Source: an uncultured Alistipes sp. (GTDB lineage: Bacteria; Bacteroidota; Bacteroidia; Bacteroidales; Rikenellaceae). From it: a DNA stretch of 33,405 bases. The translations under genes and the position numbers were made by a program. The stretch covers positions 1 through 33,405 of the forward strand of contig CAAGBI010000050.1 in the NCBI GenBank assembly GCA_900768015.1. The letters run 5' to 3'. The notes under the pieces are model-generated. The model was given only the letters and a program-made list of their open reading frames with translations, was not told the DNA's origin and did no database searches. This document shows positions 23,763-32,170 of the stretch, in pieces (positions within the stretch are counted from its first letter, which is position 1; every line of letters begins with the position of its first letter).

Positions 23763-25793
23763 TTACTTTTTTACACTCTTGCGTACACACTTGCGCTTGG
23801 GCTTCTCCTGTGCAGCTGCCTCAGCCTCAGCCTTGGGTGCTGCCTTCTTTGTGGTCTTGCGCTTCTTGGGTGCATACTCGTTGATGAGCATGTTGATGTA
23901 GAGCAAGCCCGCAACAGATGTAGCGTGCGATACCGAGCCGCGTGGGTTGTGTGGAGGATCACCCTCGAAACGCTCCGAGATTGAGCCTACGCACTTTGTC
24001 TGAAGCTCTGCGTCGAATGCCTCCAACAGTTTGCGTGCATCGTCCACATAACGCTCGCCACCGATAGCGAAGCAAGCCTTAACATAGAACATAAGTGGCC
24101 ATACCCATGCCGAGCCGTTGCGCGATGCGAGGTCCTGCGAACGCTGATCCTCGTTGTAGTTCGACTTATAGAGGATGTTGCGTGGCGACAATGTGCGCAA
24201 GCCGCGAGGTGTGAGCAAGTGCTCGTTTACGGTCTGCAATACGCGCACACGCTTCTCCTCGTCGAGCATGACATAATCCAAACCTGCAGCTACAACCATG
24301 TTGGGGCGGATGAACTTGTTAATCTCGTCGGCATTTACATAGTCAGCCAAGTAGCCCTCGTCCAACCAGAAGTTGTTAACAAACGAATTCTTAATAATCT
24401 CGGGAAGAGCCTTCCACTCCGCCACGAACTCCTTGTCGCCCTGCTTCTTCGCCACTGCCAAGGTGTATGACACGGCGTTATACCACAACGCCTGAAGCTC
24501 TACGGGGTAGCCACGACGAGGTGTGAGGGGCTGGCCATCGACATTGGTACCCATCCATGTGAGGGGACGCTCCGCAGCTGCCCACACGAGGCCGTTATCG
24601 TGCATCTTAACCTCCTCGGCGAAGCCTCTGCGATATGCCGCGAGGATAGACTTCATCGCCTCACCATACTTAGCCCACAGCTCCTTCTGCGAGATGTGCT
24701 TCTCCAACTGCTGGAGCGAGAAGTAGAACCAGAGGGGTGCATCTGCTGTAACATCGAGCGCGCGGCCCTCGAACATGCCGCTCTCCTGCATATCACGCAC
24801 TGCGGTGTCGAGAACATCGATGCAGTCCTCCTTGTGTCCCTGCGAGAGTGTCAAGCCGGGCAATGCCATGAATGTATCCTCCAAGAATGGGCCAAACCAT
24901 GGGTAGCCCGCGATAACCTCTGTGCGGTTCTCGGGACGGCGGATAACGAACTGACGCGCCGAGTGCTCGAGGCAACTGAGGAAATCAATCTTGTGTGTGC
25001 GGCGTGCCAAAGCACCCTCATATACTGCCGAGATAGTCTCGGGCGATGCCATCATATCGGTAGCGGCAGAGAAGATTACGCTCTCGCCCTTCTTGATGTT
25101 GAACTCGAAATAGCCAGGCGTGAGCAAGTCCTCATGGCCCTCATAGCCACGAGCAAGCTCCTTGCGGTACTCGAAGTTGTAGTACCAGTCGGGAGCAGCC
25201 ACGAACTCCGACTCCTCCTTGCTAAGCTGCATGTTGAGCCATGGGAAGCCATCGTACAAGCGGCACTTAACACCGTATGGGATGGGGTAAGCACGGCCGT
25301 CGGCATCCATATTTGCCTTCGAGAGCGAGTGCTTATCGCGGAATGCCAACAAGGGGCGGAGACGCAATGTGGTGTCAGAGTGCGCATCGACAAGCGTATA
25401 GCGAATCATAAGCTGTGTGCGGTTGTGAATCCACAACAACTCCTTCTTCAAGATCACGCCACCCACGCGATAGGTGATTGTGGGTGTTGGGGTGTACTCG
25501 AAGTCGGTGATGTACTTGTGACCGCGAGGCTCGTAGGTGCCCTCGAAGCGGTGCAATGCGAGGTTAAACGACTGGTCGTGCTGCACAACAGTCTCGTCGA
25601 GCGACGACAACAATACATAAGTGCGGTCGCTCCTGTCGATAGGTGCAACCATCAAACCGTGATACTTGCGTGTGTTGCAACCTACGATTGTGGTAGCCAT
25701 GTAGCCACCACGGCGGTCCGTAGCAAGCATCTCTCTGTCGAGTGCATACTCAAGATTACCCAACTCACGCTTGTCAAATTTCAATCCTGACAT
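23763..25793 (-). CDS. Glycogen debranching enzyme (amylo-alpha-1,6-glucosidase type) with basic tail
   Basis: This protein of 676 residues is the first gene of the glycogen operon. The N-terminal DRRGGYMATTIVGCNTRKYHGLMVAP (26-51) is the start of the bacterial GDE N-terminal domain. The C-terminal half, from about 290, is an (alpha/alpha)6 glucosidase-type barrel, with GYPWFGPFLEDTFMALPG as the acidic catalytic-region signature. It should remove alpha-1,6 branches in the cytosol. The last ~36 residues after YAPKKRK form a Lys/Ala/Pro-rich basic tail, ending KCVRKSVKK, not expected for this enzyme family. The tail resembles histone H1-like or nucleic-acid-binding extensions. A promoter consensus upstream was not clear. 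Confidence 0.92.
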   Translation of the reverse strand: MSGLKFDKRELGNLEYALDREMLATDRRGGYMATTIVGCNTRKYHGLMVAPIDRSDRTYVLLSSLDETVVQHDQSFNLALHRFEGTYEPRGHKYITDFEYTPTPTITYRVGGVILKKELLWIHNRTQLMIRYTLVDAHSDTTLRLRPLLAFRDKHSLSKANMDADGRAYPIPYGVKCRLYDGFPWLNMQLSKEESEFVAAPDWYYNFEYRKELARGYEGHEDLLTPGYFEFNIKKGESVIFSAATDMMASPETISAVYEGALARRTHKIDFLSCLEHSARQFVIRRPENRTEVIAGYPWFGPFLEDTFMALPGLTLSQGHKEDCIDVLDTAVRDMQESGMFEGRALDVTADAPLWFYFSLQQLEKHISQKELWAKYGEAMKSILAAYRRGFAEEVKMHDNGLVWAAAERPLTWMGTNVDGQPLTPRRGYPVELQALWYNAVSYTLAVAKKQGDKEFVAEWKALPEIIKNSFVNNFWLDEGYLADYVNADEINKFIRPNMVVAAGLDYVMLDEEKRVRVLQTVNEHLLTPRGLRTLSPRNILYKSNYNEDQRSQDLASRNGSAWVWPLMFYVKACFAIGGERYVDDARKLLEAFDAELQTKCVGSISERFEGDPPHNPRGSVSHATSVAGLLYINMLINEYAPKKRKTTKKAAPKAEAEAAAQEKPKRKCVRKSVKK

Positions 25794-25949
25794 AGTATGT
25801 GTATATTTGTTAGTTATATATTCGCGTACGACAATCGCACCGCAAGCCCTGACAATCAGCCGATTACAAGGGTTGGCGATACATTATGATATACTAATGC
25901 AATTTTGCACAAGTAAAATTAAGAAAATATTCTCGAAATACCAAAATTT

Positions 25950-27062
25950 TTATGCAAAAAAAGCCTCAATAACCGCATCGGAGACCAAAAAGCACTCGGG
26001 GCATATTGCTAACCTGTCGCCCTCCGCCATGAGGACACCAGCCTTAACCCACTCCTTTGCAGCAGTTTCGATGCGTGCTCTGTGCTTCGCGCCAAAGCGC
26101 TCGGCAACAAAACCGAGGTCTATGCCCTCAACCCTGCGCAACGAGGTCATTACATATTCATTCATGTGGTCTAACTCCGTAAGATGCTCACTCTCAAACC
26201 TTATCACACCCTCGGCATACTCCTTAGCCGAAGATATGCACCATGTGCGGTTGTCGCGCGAGAAGGAGTGTGCACCAGGGCCGATACCGAGGTACTCCAC
26301 ACCCTGCCAGTATGCCGAATTGTGGCGGGCACGACAACCCTCCTTAGCGTAGTTCGAGACCTCGTAGTGCTCATACCCCGCAGCCGTAAGCGCCTCGTGC
26401 ACAACCATATACTCGCGCTCGGACTCCTCATCCGTGATAGGCGTGTACTCGCCGCGCTGCGTCATCAGGCCGAGCTTCGTGCGCTCCTCAATCGTGAGGT
26501 GGTAGGCTGAGATATGCCCCACATCCAACATGATAGCCTCCGCAAGCGTATTGCGCAGTGTCTCACCGCCATAGCCCGCGATGCCAAAGATTATATCTAT
26601 GGAGATGTTATCTATGCCGTAGCGCTTCAATCGTTGCACCGCCTCAACCGCTTCGGCTGCCGTATGTCGGCGGTTCATCATCCGTAAAGCCCCATCGTCG
26701 AAGGACTGGATGCCGAGGCTCACGCGATTGATGCTCGTTTTGGCAAGCTCCTTGACATACTCCTCGGTGAGGTCGTCGGGGTTTGCCTCGAGCGTAATCT
26801 CCCCCACTGCCGAGCAGTCGAACAACTCGCGGGCAAGAGTTATAAGTCGCTCAATATCCGCGGGTTGCACAAGCGAGGGTGTACCCCCGCCGAAGTATAT
26901 CGAGGTTATGTGGTGTGAGCTAAGGTAGTCGCGACGCTCCCGCAACTCGCGGTGCATACCCTCCACGACATTGGGCAGAAGCGCAAGTGCGCCAACCTTG
27001 TAGAAGTCGCAATAGGAGCATATACGCTTACAGAATGGAATATGAAAATAGAGTGTTGCCAT
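25950..27062 (-). CDS. hemW: HemW-like radical SAM protein (heme chaperone family)
   Basis: This protein has 370 residues from ATG 27062. The radical SAM motif CX3CX2C is at Cys11, Cys15 and Cys18 in CKRICSYCDF. GGGTPS follows as the SAM-binding glycine motif. The HemW-type C-terminal domain is complete. The fourth Cys found in true HemN coproporphyrinogen oxidases (CXC after the cluster) is replaced by CDF, which points to HemW, a heme-binding insertase, rather than HemN. The frame stays open to 27143, but that extension would run through the -7 element at 27071-27078, so 27062 is chosen. The leader is then only a few bases long. Confidence 0.92.
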   Translation of the reverse strand: MATLYFHIPFCKRICSYCDFYKVGALALLPNVVEGMHRELRERRDYLSSHHITSIYFGGGTPSLVQPADIERLITLARELFDCSAVGEITLEANPDDLTEEYVKELAKTSINRVSLGIQSFDDGALRMMNRRHTAAEAVEAVQRLKRYGIDNISIDIIFGIAGYGGETLRNTLAEAIMLDVGHISAYHLTIEERTKLGLMTQRGEYTPITDEESEREYMVVHEALTAAGYEHYEVSNYAKEGCRARHNSAYWQGVEYLGIGPGAHSFSRDNRTWCISSAKEYAEGVIRFESEHLTELDHMNEYVMTSLRRVEGIDLGFVAERFGAKHRARIETAAKEWVKAGVLMAEGDRLAICPECFLVSDAVIEAFFA

Positions 27063-27070
27063 ACGAGTAA

Positions 27071-27078
27071 CAAAGTTA
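27071..27078 (-). promoter_or_regulatory. -7 element TAACTTTG close to the hemW start
   Basis: A consensus -7 on the minus strand ends 8 bases before the ATG, so transcription would begin at or within a few bases of the start codon, giving a leaderless or nearly leaderless mRNA. Confidence 0.6.
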
Positions 27079-27121
27079 CAAAAAATTTCGCCCCGAAAGA
27101 TATAATGGTCGCGAAAATGGT

Positions 27122-27129
27122 TATCTTTG
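27122..27129 (+). promoter_or_regulatory. -7 element TATCTTTG of the serine dehydratase gene
   Basis: A consensus -7 lies 31 bases before the ATG. The 14 bases TATCTTTGTGCCGT starting here recur exactly at 29075, suggesting an extended promoter motif. Confidence 0.7.
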
Positions 27130-27160
27130 TGCCGTAGCAACAATAAAAAACCGCTGCTTT

Positions 27161-28357
27161 ATGAAGTCAATTAAAGAGTTATACCGCATAGGCACAGGCC
27201 CTTCGAGTAGCCACACGATGGCACCACGCCGTGCCGCCGAGATATTCCAGCACCGCAATCCCGACTGCAAATACTTCCGCGTAACGCTCTACGGAAGCCT
27301 TGCTGCAACGGGCCGAGGTCACCTTACCGACCAGGCTATCTTCGACACCCTACGCCCACATGGCAATGTGGAGCTTATATGGGAGCCCTCCATCTTCAAG
27401 CCCTTCCACCCCAATGGCATGCGCTTCGAGGCTATCGAAGATAACTGCGTGGTAGACGACTGGACAGTATATAGCGTTGGTGGTGGCGCACTCGCCGAGG
27501 AGAATAGCACACCCGTGGAGACAGCCGACATCTACCCCGACACCAAGCTCGTAGATATCCTGAAGTGGTGCACGGACAACGGTCGCACCTTCTGGGAGTA
27601 TGTCGAGATGCACGAGGGCAAGGAGATATGGATATTCCTCTCGAAGGTGTGGCGTGTGATGCGCGAGGCCGTGGAGCGAGGAATAGAGACCGATGGCGTA
27701 ATCCCTGGCCCACTAAACCTTGCACGCCGCGCTATGCGTTATAATGTGCGCGCATCGGGCTATAGCCAGAGCCTCAAGTCGCGAGGCCTCATCTTCTCGT
27801 ACGCCCTTGCCGTGAGCGAGGAGAATGCCTGTGGCGGACGCATCGTGACAGCGCCAACATGTGGCTCGTCGGGAGTTATGCCCGCAGTGTTGTACCACCT
27901 ATGGAAGACGCGCGACTTCTCCGAGGCACGCATATGTCGCGCCCTTGCCACAGCGGGCCTCATAGGTAACATCGTGAAGCACAACGCCTCAATATCGGGT
28001 GCCGAGGTAGGCTGCCAGGGTGAGGTGGGTGTAGCATGTGCCATGGCCGCAGCGGCAGCAAACCAGCTCTTTGGTGGCACACCCGCGCAGATTGAGTATG
28101 CCGCAGAGATGGGCCTGGAGCACCACCTCGGCATGACATGCGACCCCATTTGCGGTCTTGTGCAGATACCCTGCATCGAGCGTAACGCCTACGCCGCAGC
28201 ACGAGCCCTCGATGCCAACCTATACTCCATGTACACCGACGGTCACCACCGCGTATCGTTCGACCGCGTTGTGGAGGTGATGAAGCAGACGGGCCACGAC
28301 CTACCCTCAATCTACAAGGAGACGGGCGAGGGTGGCCTTGCTAAGGACTTCTTTTAG
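27161..28357 (+). CDS. sdaA: L-serine dehydratase, single-chain iron-sulfur type
   Basis: This 398-residue cytosolic enzyme deaminates L-serine to pyruvate and ammonia with a 4Fe-4S cluster. The N-terminal beta domain starts with YRIGTGPSSSHTMAPRRAAE, the substrate-binding SSSHT motif. The alpha domain has APTCGSSGVMPA, EVGCQGEVGVA and CDPICGLVQIPCIERN, which carry the cluster cysteines and the catalytic loop. Beta and alpha domains are fused in one chain, but the protein is shorter than E. coli SdaA (454). With gcvP in the same window it places serine and glycine catabolism close together, but the genes are not in one operon. The enzyme is oxygen-sensitive, as suits an anaerobe. Confidence 0.95.
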   Translation: MKSIKELYRIGTGPSSSHTMAPRRAAEIFQHRNPDCKYFRVTLYGSLAATGRGHLTDQAIFDTLRPHGNVELIWEPSIFKPFHPNGMRFEAIEDNCVVDDWTVYSVGGGALAEENSTPVETADIYPDTKLVDILKWCTDNGRTFWEYVEMHEGKEIWIFLSKVWRVMREAVERGIETDGVIPGPLNLARRAMRYNVRASGYSQSLKSRGLIFSYALAVSEENACGGRIVTAPTCGSSGVMPAVLYHLWKTRDFSEARICRALATAGLIGNIVKHNASISGAEVGCQGEVGVACAMAAAAANQLFGGTPAQIEYAAEMGLEHHLGMTCDPICGLVQIPCIERNAYAAARALDANLYSMYTDGHHRVSFDRVVEVMKQTGHDLPSIYKETGEGGLAKDFF

Positions 28358-28367
28358 TCTGATATAG

Positions 28368-28437
28368 AGAGTTTAAGGAATTTAGGGAGCTTAGTGGGCA
28401 TTACACTAAGTTCCCTAAACTCTTTATATTTCCTTAA
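28368..28437. terminator. Long bidirectional hairpin between sdaA and the holin-like gene
   Basis: A 16-base-pair stem (28381-28396 with 28404-28419, one G-T wobble) has a 7-base loop. An outer TTAAGGAA/TTCCTTAA pairing (28373-28380 with 28430-28437) extends it. It sits between convergent genes, and the TAA of the leftward gene (28424-28426) lies inside it. Confidence 0.8.
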
Positions 28438-28711
28438 GAAACTTGGCTACTATCACCATAACACGCCTGTAGACCATATCAAACGCTGCGCTCACCTTAT
28501 ATATAACATCGAGGCGGCTGCGCAGTCGTGCAAAGGAGGCACGAAGGCTACAACTATACACAACAACGGCAACGACACTCCACACTGCACCAACAACAAG
28601 GAGTGCCCACGGCAGCGGCATGACTACCTCCGTGAGCCACACCACAAGGGCTGCGCTGAGGAGCAGTGCCCCAAGCAGCGCAGCGAGAATAAAGATAAGA
28701 AGCATCACCAT
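28424..28711 (-). CDS. Small two-helix membrane protein, holin-III-like
   Basis: This 95-residue protein has two strong transmembrane segments (about 2-30 and 34-54) followed by a basic amphipathic C-terminal part (SLRASFARLRSRLDV onward). The layout is like the Actinobacteria-holin/putative phage holin III superfamily that often accompanies YtxH-domain proteins in Bacteroidetes chromosomes. It is not evidence for a prophage. The start is 18 bases after the upstream YtxH stop, so the two are one operon. The function is unknown; a membrane stress role is a guess. A second Met (residue 3) is an alternative start. Confidence 0.7.
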   Translation of the reverse strand: MVMLLIFILAALLGALLLSAALVVWLTEVVMPLPWALLVVGAVWSVVAVVVYSCSLRASFARLRSRLDVIYKVSAAFDMVYRRVMVIVAKFLKEI

Positions 28712-28729
28712 ACCTCTTCATCAAAGCCG

Positions 28730-28939
28730 CTACTCATGGCGCACAGCCGCCTCGTGTTCGGCAGTTGTGCCCTTGCAGTTGCATAGGTCGTCATGAATGC
28801 GTCGTGTTGTCTCGTCAAAGACATCGTGAATCTTACCACGAAGCTCCTTGCCCGACTGTGGCGTGGTGAGCATGGCCACTGCGGCACCCAACATGGCACC
28901 ACCGAGGGCCGAAATGATACAGATAGTTGTGTTTTTCAT
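28730..28939 (-). CDS. YtxH-domain small membrane protein
   Basis: This 69-residue protein has one N-terminal Gly/Ala-rich transmembrane helix (about 5-25, ALGGAMLGAAVAMLTTPQSGKELR) that matches the YtxH/general stress protein signature, in which the helix runs into a TPxSGKELR motif and an amphipathic helix. ATG 28939 is preferred to 28984 because it puts the helix at the N-terminus. It is the first gene of a two-gene leftward operon with a holin-like partner. Relatives are stress-associated proteins of unknown mechanism. Confidence 0.8.
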   Translation of the reverse strand: MKNTTICIISALGGAMLGAAVAMLTTPQSGKELRGKIHDVFDETTRRIHDDLCNCKGTTAEHEAAVRHE

Positions 28940-29074
28940 AGTTGTAAAATTTAATTGTTCTACGCCTCGGCAATGTGCAAACAATAGACCAACGCCCCCT
29001 CTAACCGCAACATTTTTAATATCTTTTTAACATCTTTTTAATCGTCCCCTCGCCCACGATTGCGCCAATTTAGT

Positions 29075-29082
29075 TATCTTTG
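29075..29082 (+). promoter_or_regulatory. -7 element TATCTTTG just before the SLOG gene
   Basis: A consensus -7 ends 4 bases before the GTG start chosen for the SLOG-fold gene. It fits leaderless transcription. Confidence 0.6.
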
Positions 29083-29086
29083 TGCC

Positions 29087-29581
29087 GTGAATAATTCGAC
29101 ACACATAGTGGCCTTCACGGGCCACCGCACCTATGACGGCACTGCAAACGACCTACTTAGGGCAACAATCAGCGAACTCTACACCGAGGGTGCGCGCCAC
29201 TTCCGTGTGGGCATGGCCGAGGGCTTCGACCTCGCAGCGGCAGAGTTAGTCGTGGAGCTGATGGACTCGGACAGTAGCATCCTGCTTGAGGCCTGCATAC
29301 CGTGGCCCACATTCGATGCCCACCTCAACGCCGAGGAGCGCGCAAGATACAACCACATCCTGAGCCACGCCACCGTGGTGCGCTACTCCGACAACGCATA
29401 CCACCCCGCCATCTTCCGCCACCGAAACGACATGCTCGTGGAGGGTGCTGACACGCTTGTCGCATGGTGGAACGGCGCGCAGAGTGGCACAGCCTACACC
29501 GTAAAAAGAGCAAAAAAACTCGGTATAAGCATCATAAACATATACCCCAAAAATCAGTTATCCATCGAGTTTACCGACTGA
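29087..29581 (+). CDS. SLOG-fold (DUF1273/YpsA-like) protein
   Basis: This cytosolic protein has 164 residues from GTG 29087. The N-terminal FTGHR strand-loop, the GMAEGFDLAAAE loop and the C-terminal LVEGADTLVAWWNG...SGTAYTVKRA segment are the Rossmann-like nucleotide-binding marks of the SLOG superfamily, near YpsA and the DprA/LOG group. Some relatives act as sensors of nucleotide signals or in stress control; this one is not linked to a defence effector. The frame stays open to a TTG at 29060, but that would lie upstream of the -7 element. A downstream in-frame GTG at 29108 would cut the core strand. Its role here is unknown. Confidence 0.82.
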   Translation: MNNSTHIVAFTGHRTYDGTANDLLRATISELYTEGARHFRVGMAEGFDLAAAELVVELMDSDSSILLEACIPWPTFDAHLNAEERARYNHILSHATVVRYSDNAYHPAIFRHRNDMLVEGADTLVAWWNGAQSGTAYTVKRAKKLGISIINIYPKNQLSIEFTD

Positions 29582-29591
29582 TAATCAGCAC

Positions 29592-29628
29592 AATTTACAG
29601 ATACTCCAATATAATAAAACTGTAAATT
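29592..29628. other. 9-base inverted repeat downstream of the SLOG gene
   Basis: AATTTACAG at 29592-29600 and CTGTAAATT at 29620-29628 are perfect inverted copies with a 19-base AT-rich spacer. There is no T run, so it is either a weak terminator or an operator for the porin promoter 38 bases downstream. Confidence 0.35.
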
Positions 29629-29665
29629 AGGTATTTATACTAACACTGCATAATCTAAAAATTAA

Positions 29666-29673
29666 TACTTTTG
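29666..29673 (+). promoter_or_regulatory. -7 element TACTTTTG of the porin gene
   Basis: It matches TAnnTTTG and lies 24 bases before ATG 29698. Confidence 0.6.
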
Positions 29674-29697
29674 TCCCACTTTTTAACAGAAGAAACT

Positions 29698-30717
29698 ATG
29701 AAAATCAAGCATCTACTACTCGTTTTTGTCGCAGCATGCGCATGTACCGTAGCCCAGGCACAAACAGCAGGTGAGAAGGTCAAGGCATTTGCCGACGAGC
29801 ACCTCCGCCTCTCGGGTTACATCCAGGGTGGCTACCGCTGGGATGAGAACGCAGACCCATCGAACACCTTCTATCTCCACCGCGCGCGTTTGAGCCTCAC
29901 GGGCAATGCTGCAAAGGAGAAGATTGACTACCGCTTGCAGGTGGATATGGCAAACTCACCCAAGATTTGCGACCTCTACTTCCGCTATAAACCCCTCAAG
30001 GAGCTCAACCTCCAGCTCGGTCAGTTCAAGATTCCCTTCTCATACGAGAACGAGAACTGCGGCCCCACAACCGTAGAGTTCATCGAGTACTCATACATCA
30101 CCACCTACCTCGTGCGTAACAACGGCTTGTACGACGGCATCAGTGGCGCTACTGGTCGCGACATCGGCTTCCAGCTCTATGGTAGCATCTTCGAGCGCGA
30201 GGGCTACAGTATCCTCAACTACAATGTCGGCGTATTCAACGGCTCGGGCATCAACGCTAAGGATCACAACTCGTCGAAGGACTTCATCGCTCGCGTTATC
30301 GTTAAGCCATTCAAGGGCTTCGCAGTGAGCGGCTCGTATATGTACTCAGAGACCAACTTCGGTGGCAACAGATACTTCAAGAGCCCCCGCTTCGCTGTTG
30401 GTGCATGGTATGAGAATGGCACATGGATTGGTCGCGCGGAGTATGTTCACGCCAACTTCGGCGAGATTTGCACAGACTCATTCTACGCTTTGGCGGGCTA
30501 CAACTTCGCCAAGCCATGGAGCGTATATGCTCGCTACGAGCTCATCACCGACGAGGGCTACATCATGGACAGAGACCGCATCCAGCTCGGTACTGCATAC
30601 AAGCCCTTCAAGTTCTTGCGCTTGCAGGCCAACCTCAACTACGAGATTAACGACCTCGCACCCGAGGCATATCGCAACAGCCTGGGATTCAACCTCCTGG
30701 TGACTGCGATGTTCTAA
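29698..30717 (+). CDS. OprP/OprO-like outer membrane porin
   Basis: This protein has 339 residues from ATG 29698. An SPI signal peptide ends near residue 22 (AQAQ). The rest shows many short alternating strands ending in aromatic residues and a C-terminal Phe, as in beta-barrel porins. The segment GYIQGGYRW...NTFYLHRARLSLTGNA, then LQLGQFKIPFSYENE, is typical of the phosphate-selective porin O/P family. It is probably a passive or anion-preferring pore; the selectivity is not evident. The neighbouring YeiH gene starts 54 bases downstream, so uptake and export may be co-expressed, but a direct link is inference. Confidence 0.88.
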   Translation: MKIKHLLLVFVAACACTVAQAQTAGEKVKAFADEHLRLSGYIQGGYRWDENADPSNTFYLHRARLSLTGNAAKEKIDYRLQVDMANSPKICDLYFRYKPLKELNLQLGQFKIPFSYENENCGPTTVEFIEYSYITTYLVRNNGLYDGISGATGRDIGFQLYGSIFEREGYSILNYNVGVFNGSGINAKDHNSSKDFIARVIVKPFKGFAVSGSYMYSETNFGGNRYFKSPRFAVGAWYENGTWIGRAEYVHANFGEICTDSFYALAGYNFAKPWSVYARYELITDEGYIMDRDRIQLGTAYKPFKFLRLQANLNYEINDLAPEAYRNSLGFNLLVTAMF

Positions 30718-30771
30718 TCACGAGTTAGAGGAGGGTCCTAAATATTTAGTACACTTCTTAAAAACGCTATT

Positions 30772-32061
30772 ATGAAAAAATTCTTGACAGAAGATTGGGT
30801 AGTAACATTTCTGAGCATTCCGTTGCTCATCATCGCGCTCTTTGCGAGCGACATAAACGGAGGCCCCAAGATTCCCGAAACGCTCATAACACTCGATGCG
30901 TGGAGGAACATCGGAGAATTTTTCATAATAGCGTTAGTTTTATTGTTCGTGGGTAACCGTCTACTCGGTCGCCCCATGCGAGGCTTGCTCATGTCGTTTA
31001 TCGTAATCTTCGCCATCGCCGTGCTGGCACAGTGGGTAGCGAAGCTTGAGTGGGTGAAGTTCTACGGCTTCGAGGCGGTATTCTTCTCGGTGCTCTTCGG
31101 ACTTATCATCCGCAACCTCTTCCGCGTGCCCGAGTGGCTCAAGCCCGCCATTCAGGGCGAGTTCTTCATCAAGATAGGCGTCGTATGCCTCGGTGCTACG
31201 GTGCTCTTCTCGGATGTTATGAAGTCGGGCTTTGCGGGACTCATTCAGGCAGTGCTGGTCGTAAGCATCGTGTGGTTCTTCGCCTACTGGCTTGCCCGTA
31301 GGTTTAGGGTTGAGCGCGCTACAGCCATGACCTTGGCCAGTGGCTGCTCCATCTGCGGCGTCTCGGCATCTATCACCGCTGCGGGCGTGGCAGGCACAGA
31401 CAAGAAGGACCTGTCGTATGTCTGCTCGCTGGTGCTTATCATCGTCGTTCCGATGATATACCTTATGCCCTGGTTGGCAGAGATGGTGGTACCCCTCCTC
31501 ACTGACGACCCCGCACTCCAGCAGGAGATTACAGGTGCGTGGATTGGTGGCACGATAGACACTACCTCGGGCGTAGGCGCATCGTCAGCCATGGCGGGAG
31601 ATGTGGCGCAGAGCACAGCTATCGTGGTTAAGGCGACTCAGAATGTGCTTATCGGCTTCGTGGCATTCTTCATCGCCCTCTACCTCTCCACACGCGGTGG
31701 CAATGGCAATGGCACGACATCGCGCCCATCGTTAGGCATCGTGTGGGATAAGTTCCCGAAGTTTATCCTCGGCTTTGTGCTCGCCTCGGCGCTCTTTAGC
31801 ATATTGCAGAGTAACGACATGCTCACGCTCAACGCAAGCGGCAAGATTATGGAGACATCGCTTGCGAAGAACTTCTCGACCTTCTTCTTCTCGTTGTCGT
31901 TTGTCTGCATTGGCATGGACACACGCCTTAAGGATATCATCTCGCGCGAAAACCGCCGTGTGCTATGGTCATTCGTTGGCGCACAGCTATTTAACATCGT
32001 TGTAACGCTCACGCTTGCATGGCTGATGTTCGGCATCGTGAAGCCCGCAGTATGGGGATAA
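30772..32061 (+). CDS. YeiH-family transporter (putative sulfate/sulfonate exporter)
   Basis: This 429-residue inner-membrane protein has about ten to eleven hydrophobic helices. Family marks are the GVVCLGATVLFSDV segment, the ASGCSICGVSASITAAG loop and GAWIGGTIDTTSGVGASSAMAG. The conserved TLASGCSICG and GGTIDTT stretches are the re-entrant loops expected for substrate binding. The family (UPF0324) is annotated as putative sulfate exporters with little direct proof. The gene lies between a porin and an outer-membrane barrel and has its own terminator. No sulfur gene is near, so the substrate is not known. Confidence 0.9.
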   Translation: MKKFLTEDWVVTFLSIPLLIIALFASDINGGPKIPETLITLDAWRNIGEFFIIALVLLFVGNRLLGRPMRGLLMSFIVIFAIAVLAQWVAKLEWVKFYGFEAVFFSVLFGLIIRNLFRVPEWLKPAIQGEFFIKIGVVCLGATVLFSDVMKSGFAGLIQAVLVVSIVWFFAYWLARRFRVERATAMTLASGCSICGVSASITAAGVAGTDKKDLSYVCSLVLIIVVPMIYLMPWLAEMVVPLLTDDPALQQEITGAWIGGTIDTTSGVGASSAMAGDVAQSTAIVVKATQNVLIGFVAFFIALYLSTRGGNGNGTTSRPSLGIVWDKFPKFILGFVLASALFSILQSNDMLTLNASGKIMETSLAKNFSTFFFSLSFVCIGMDTRLKDIISRENRRVLWSFVGAQLFNIVVTLTLAWLMFGIVKPAVWG

Positions 32062-32075
32062 CATACTACAAACAG

Positions 32076-32105
32076 AAAGGAGCTACCGCGGTAGTTCCTT
32101 TTTTG
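32076..32105 (+). terminator. Rho-independent terminator of the YeiH gene
   Basis: An 11-base-pair stem (32076-32086 with 32091-32101, one G-T wobble) has a CGCG loop and leads into a T run. Confidence 0.88.
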
Positions 32106-32107
32106 TA

Positions 32108-32137
32108 TTGGAATATAGATTTTTATTGCTACCTTTG
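32108..32137 (+). promoter_or_regulatory. Promoter of the small outer-membrane protein gene
   Basis: TTG at 32108-32110 and TACCTTTG at 32130-32137 are separated by 19 bases. The leader to ATG 32171 is about 30 bases. Confidence 0.75.
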
Positions 32138-32170
32138 TGTTACTTATTAACAATTAACCCCAAATGTAAT

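Noticed and set aside
24600..25790. 396-codon open frame antisense to the debranching enzyme gene
   Set aside because: The opposite strand encodes a clear enzyme over the same bases; the antisense frame lacks any motif and its composition mirrors the codon bias of the real gene.
25801..25812. TATATTTG on the plus strand between the debranching and hemW genes
   Set aside because: Both flanking genes read leftward, so a rightward promoter there has no target; probably a chance AT-rich match.
28424..28939. Prophage remnant suggested by the holin-like gene
   Set aside because: No lysin, structural or integrase gene is nearby, and such holin-like proteins with YtxH are common chromosomal genes.
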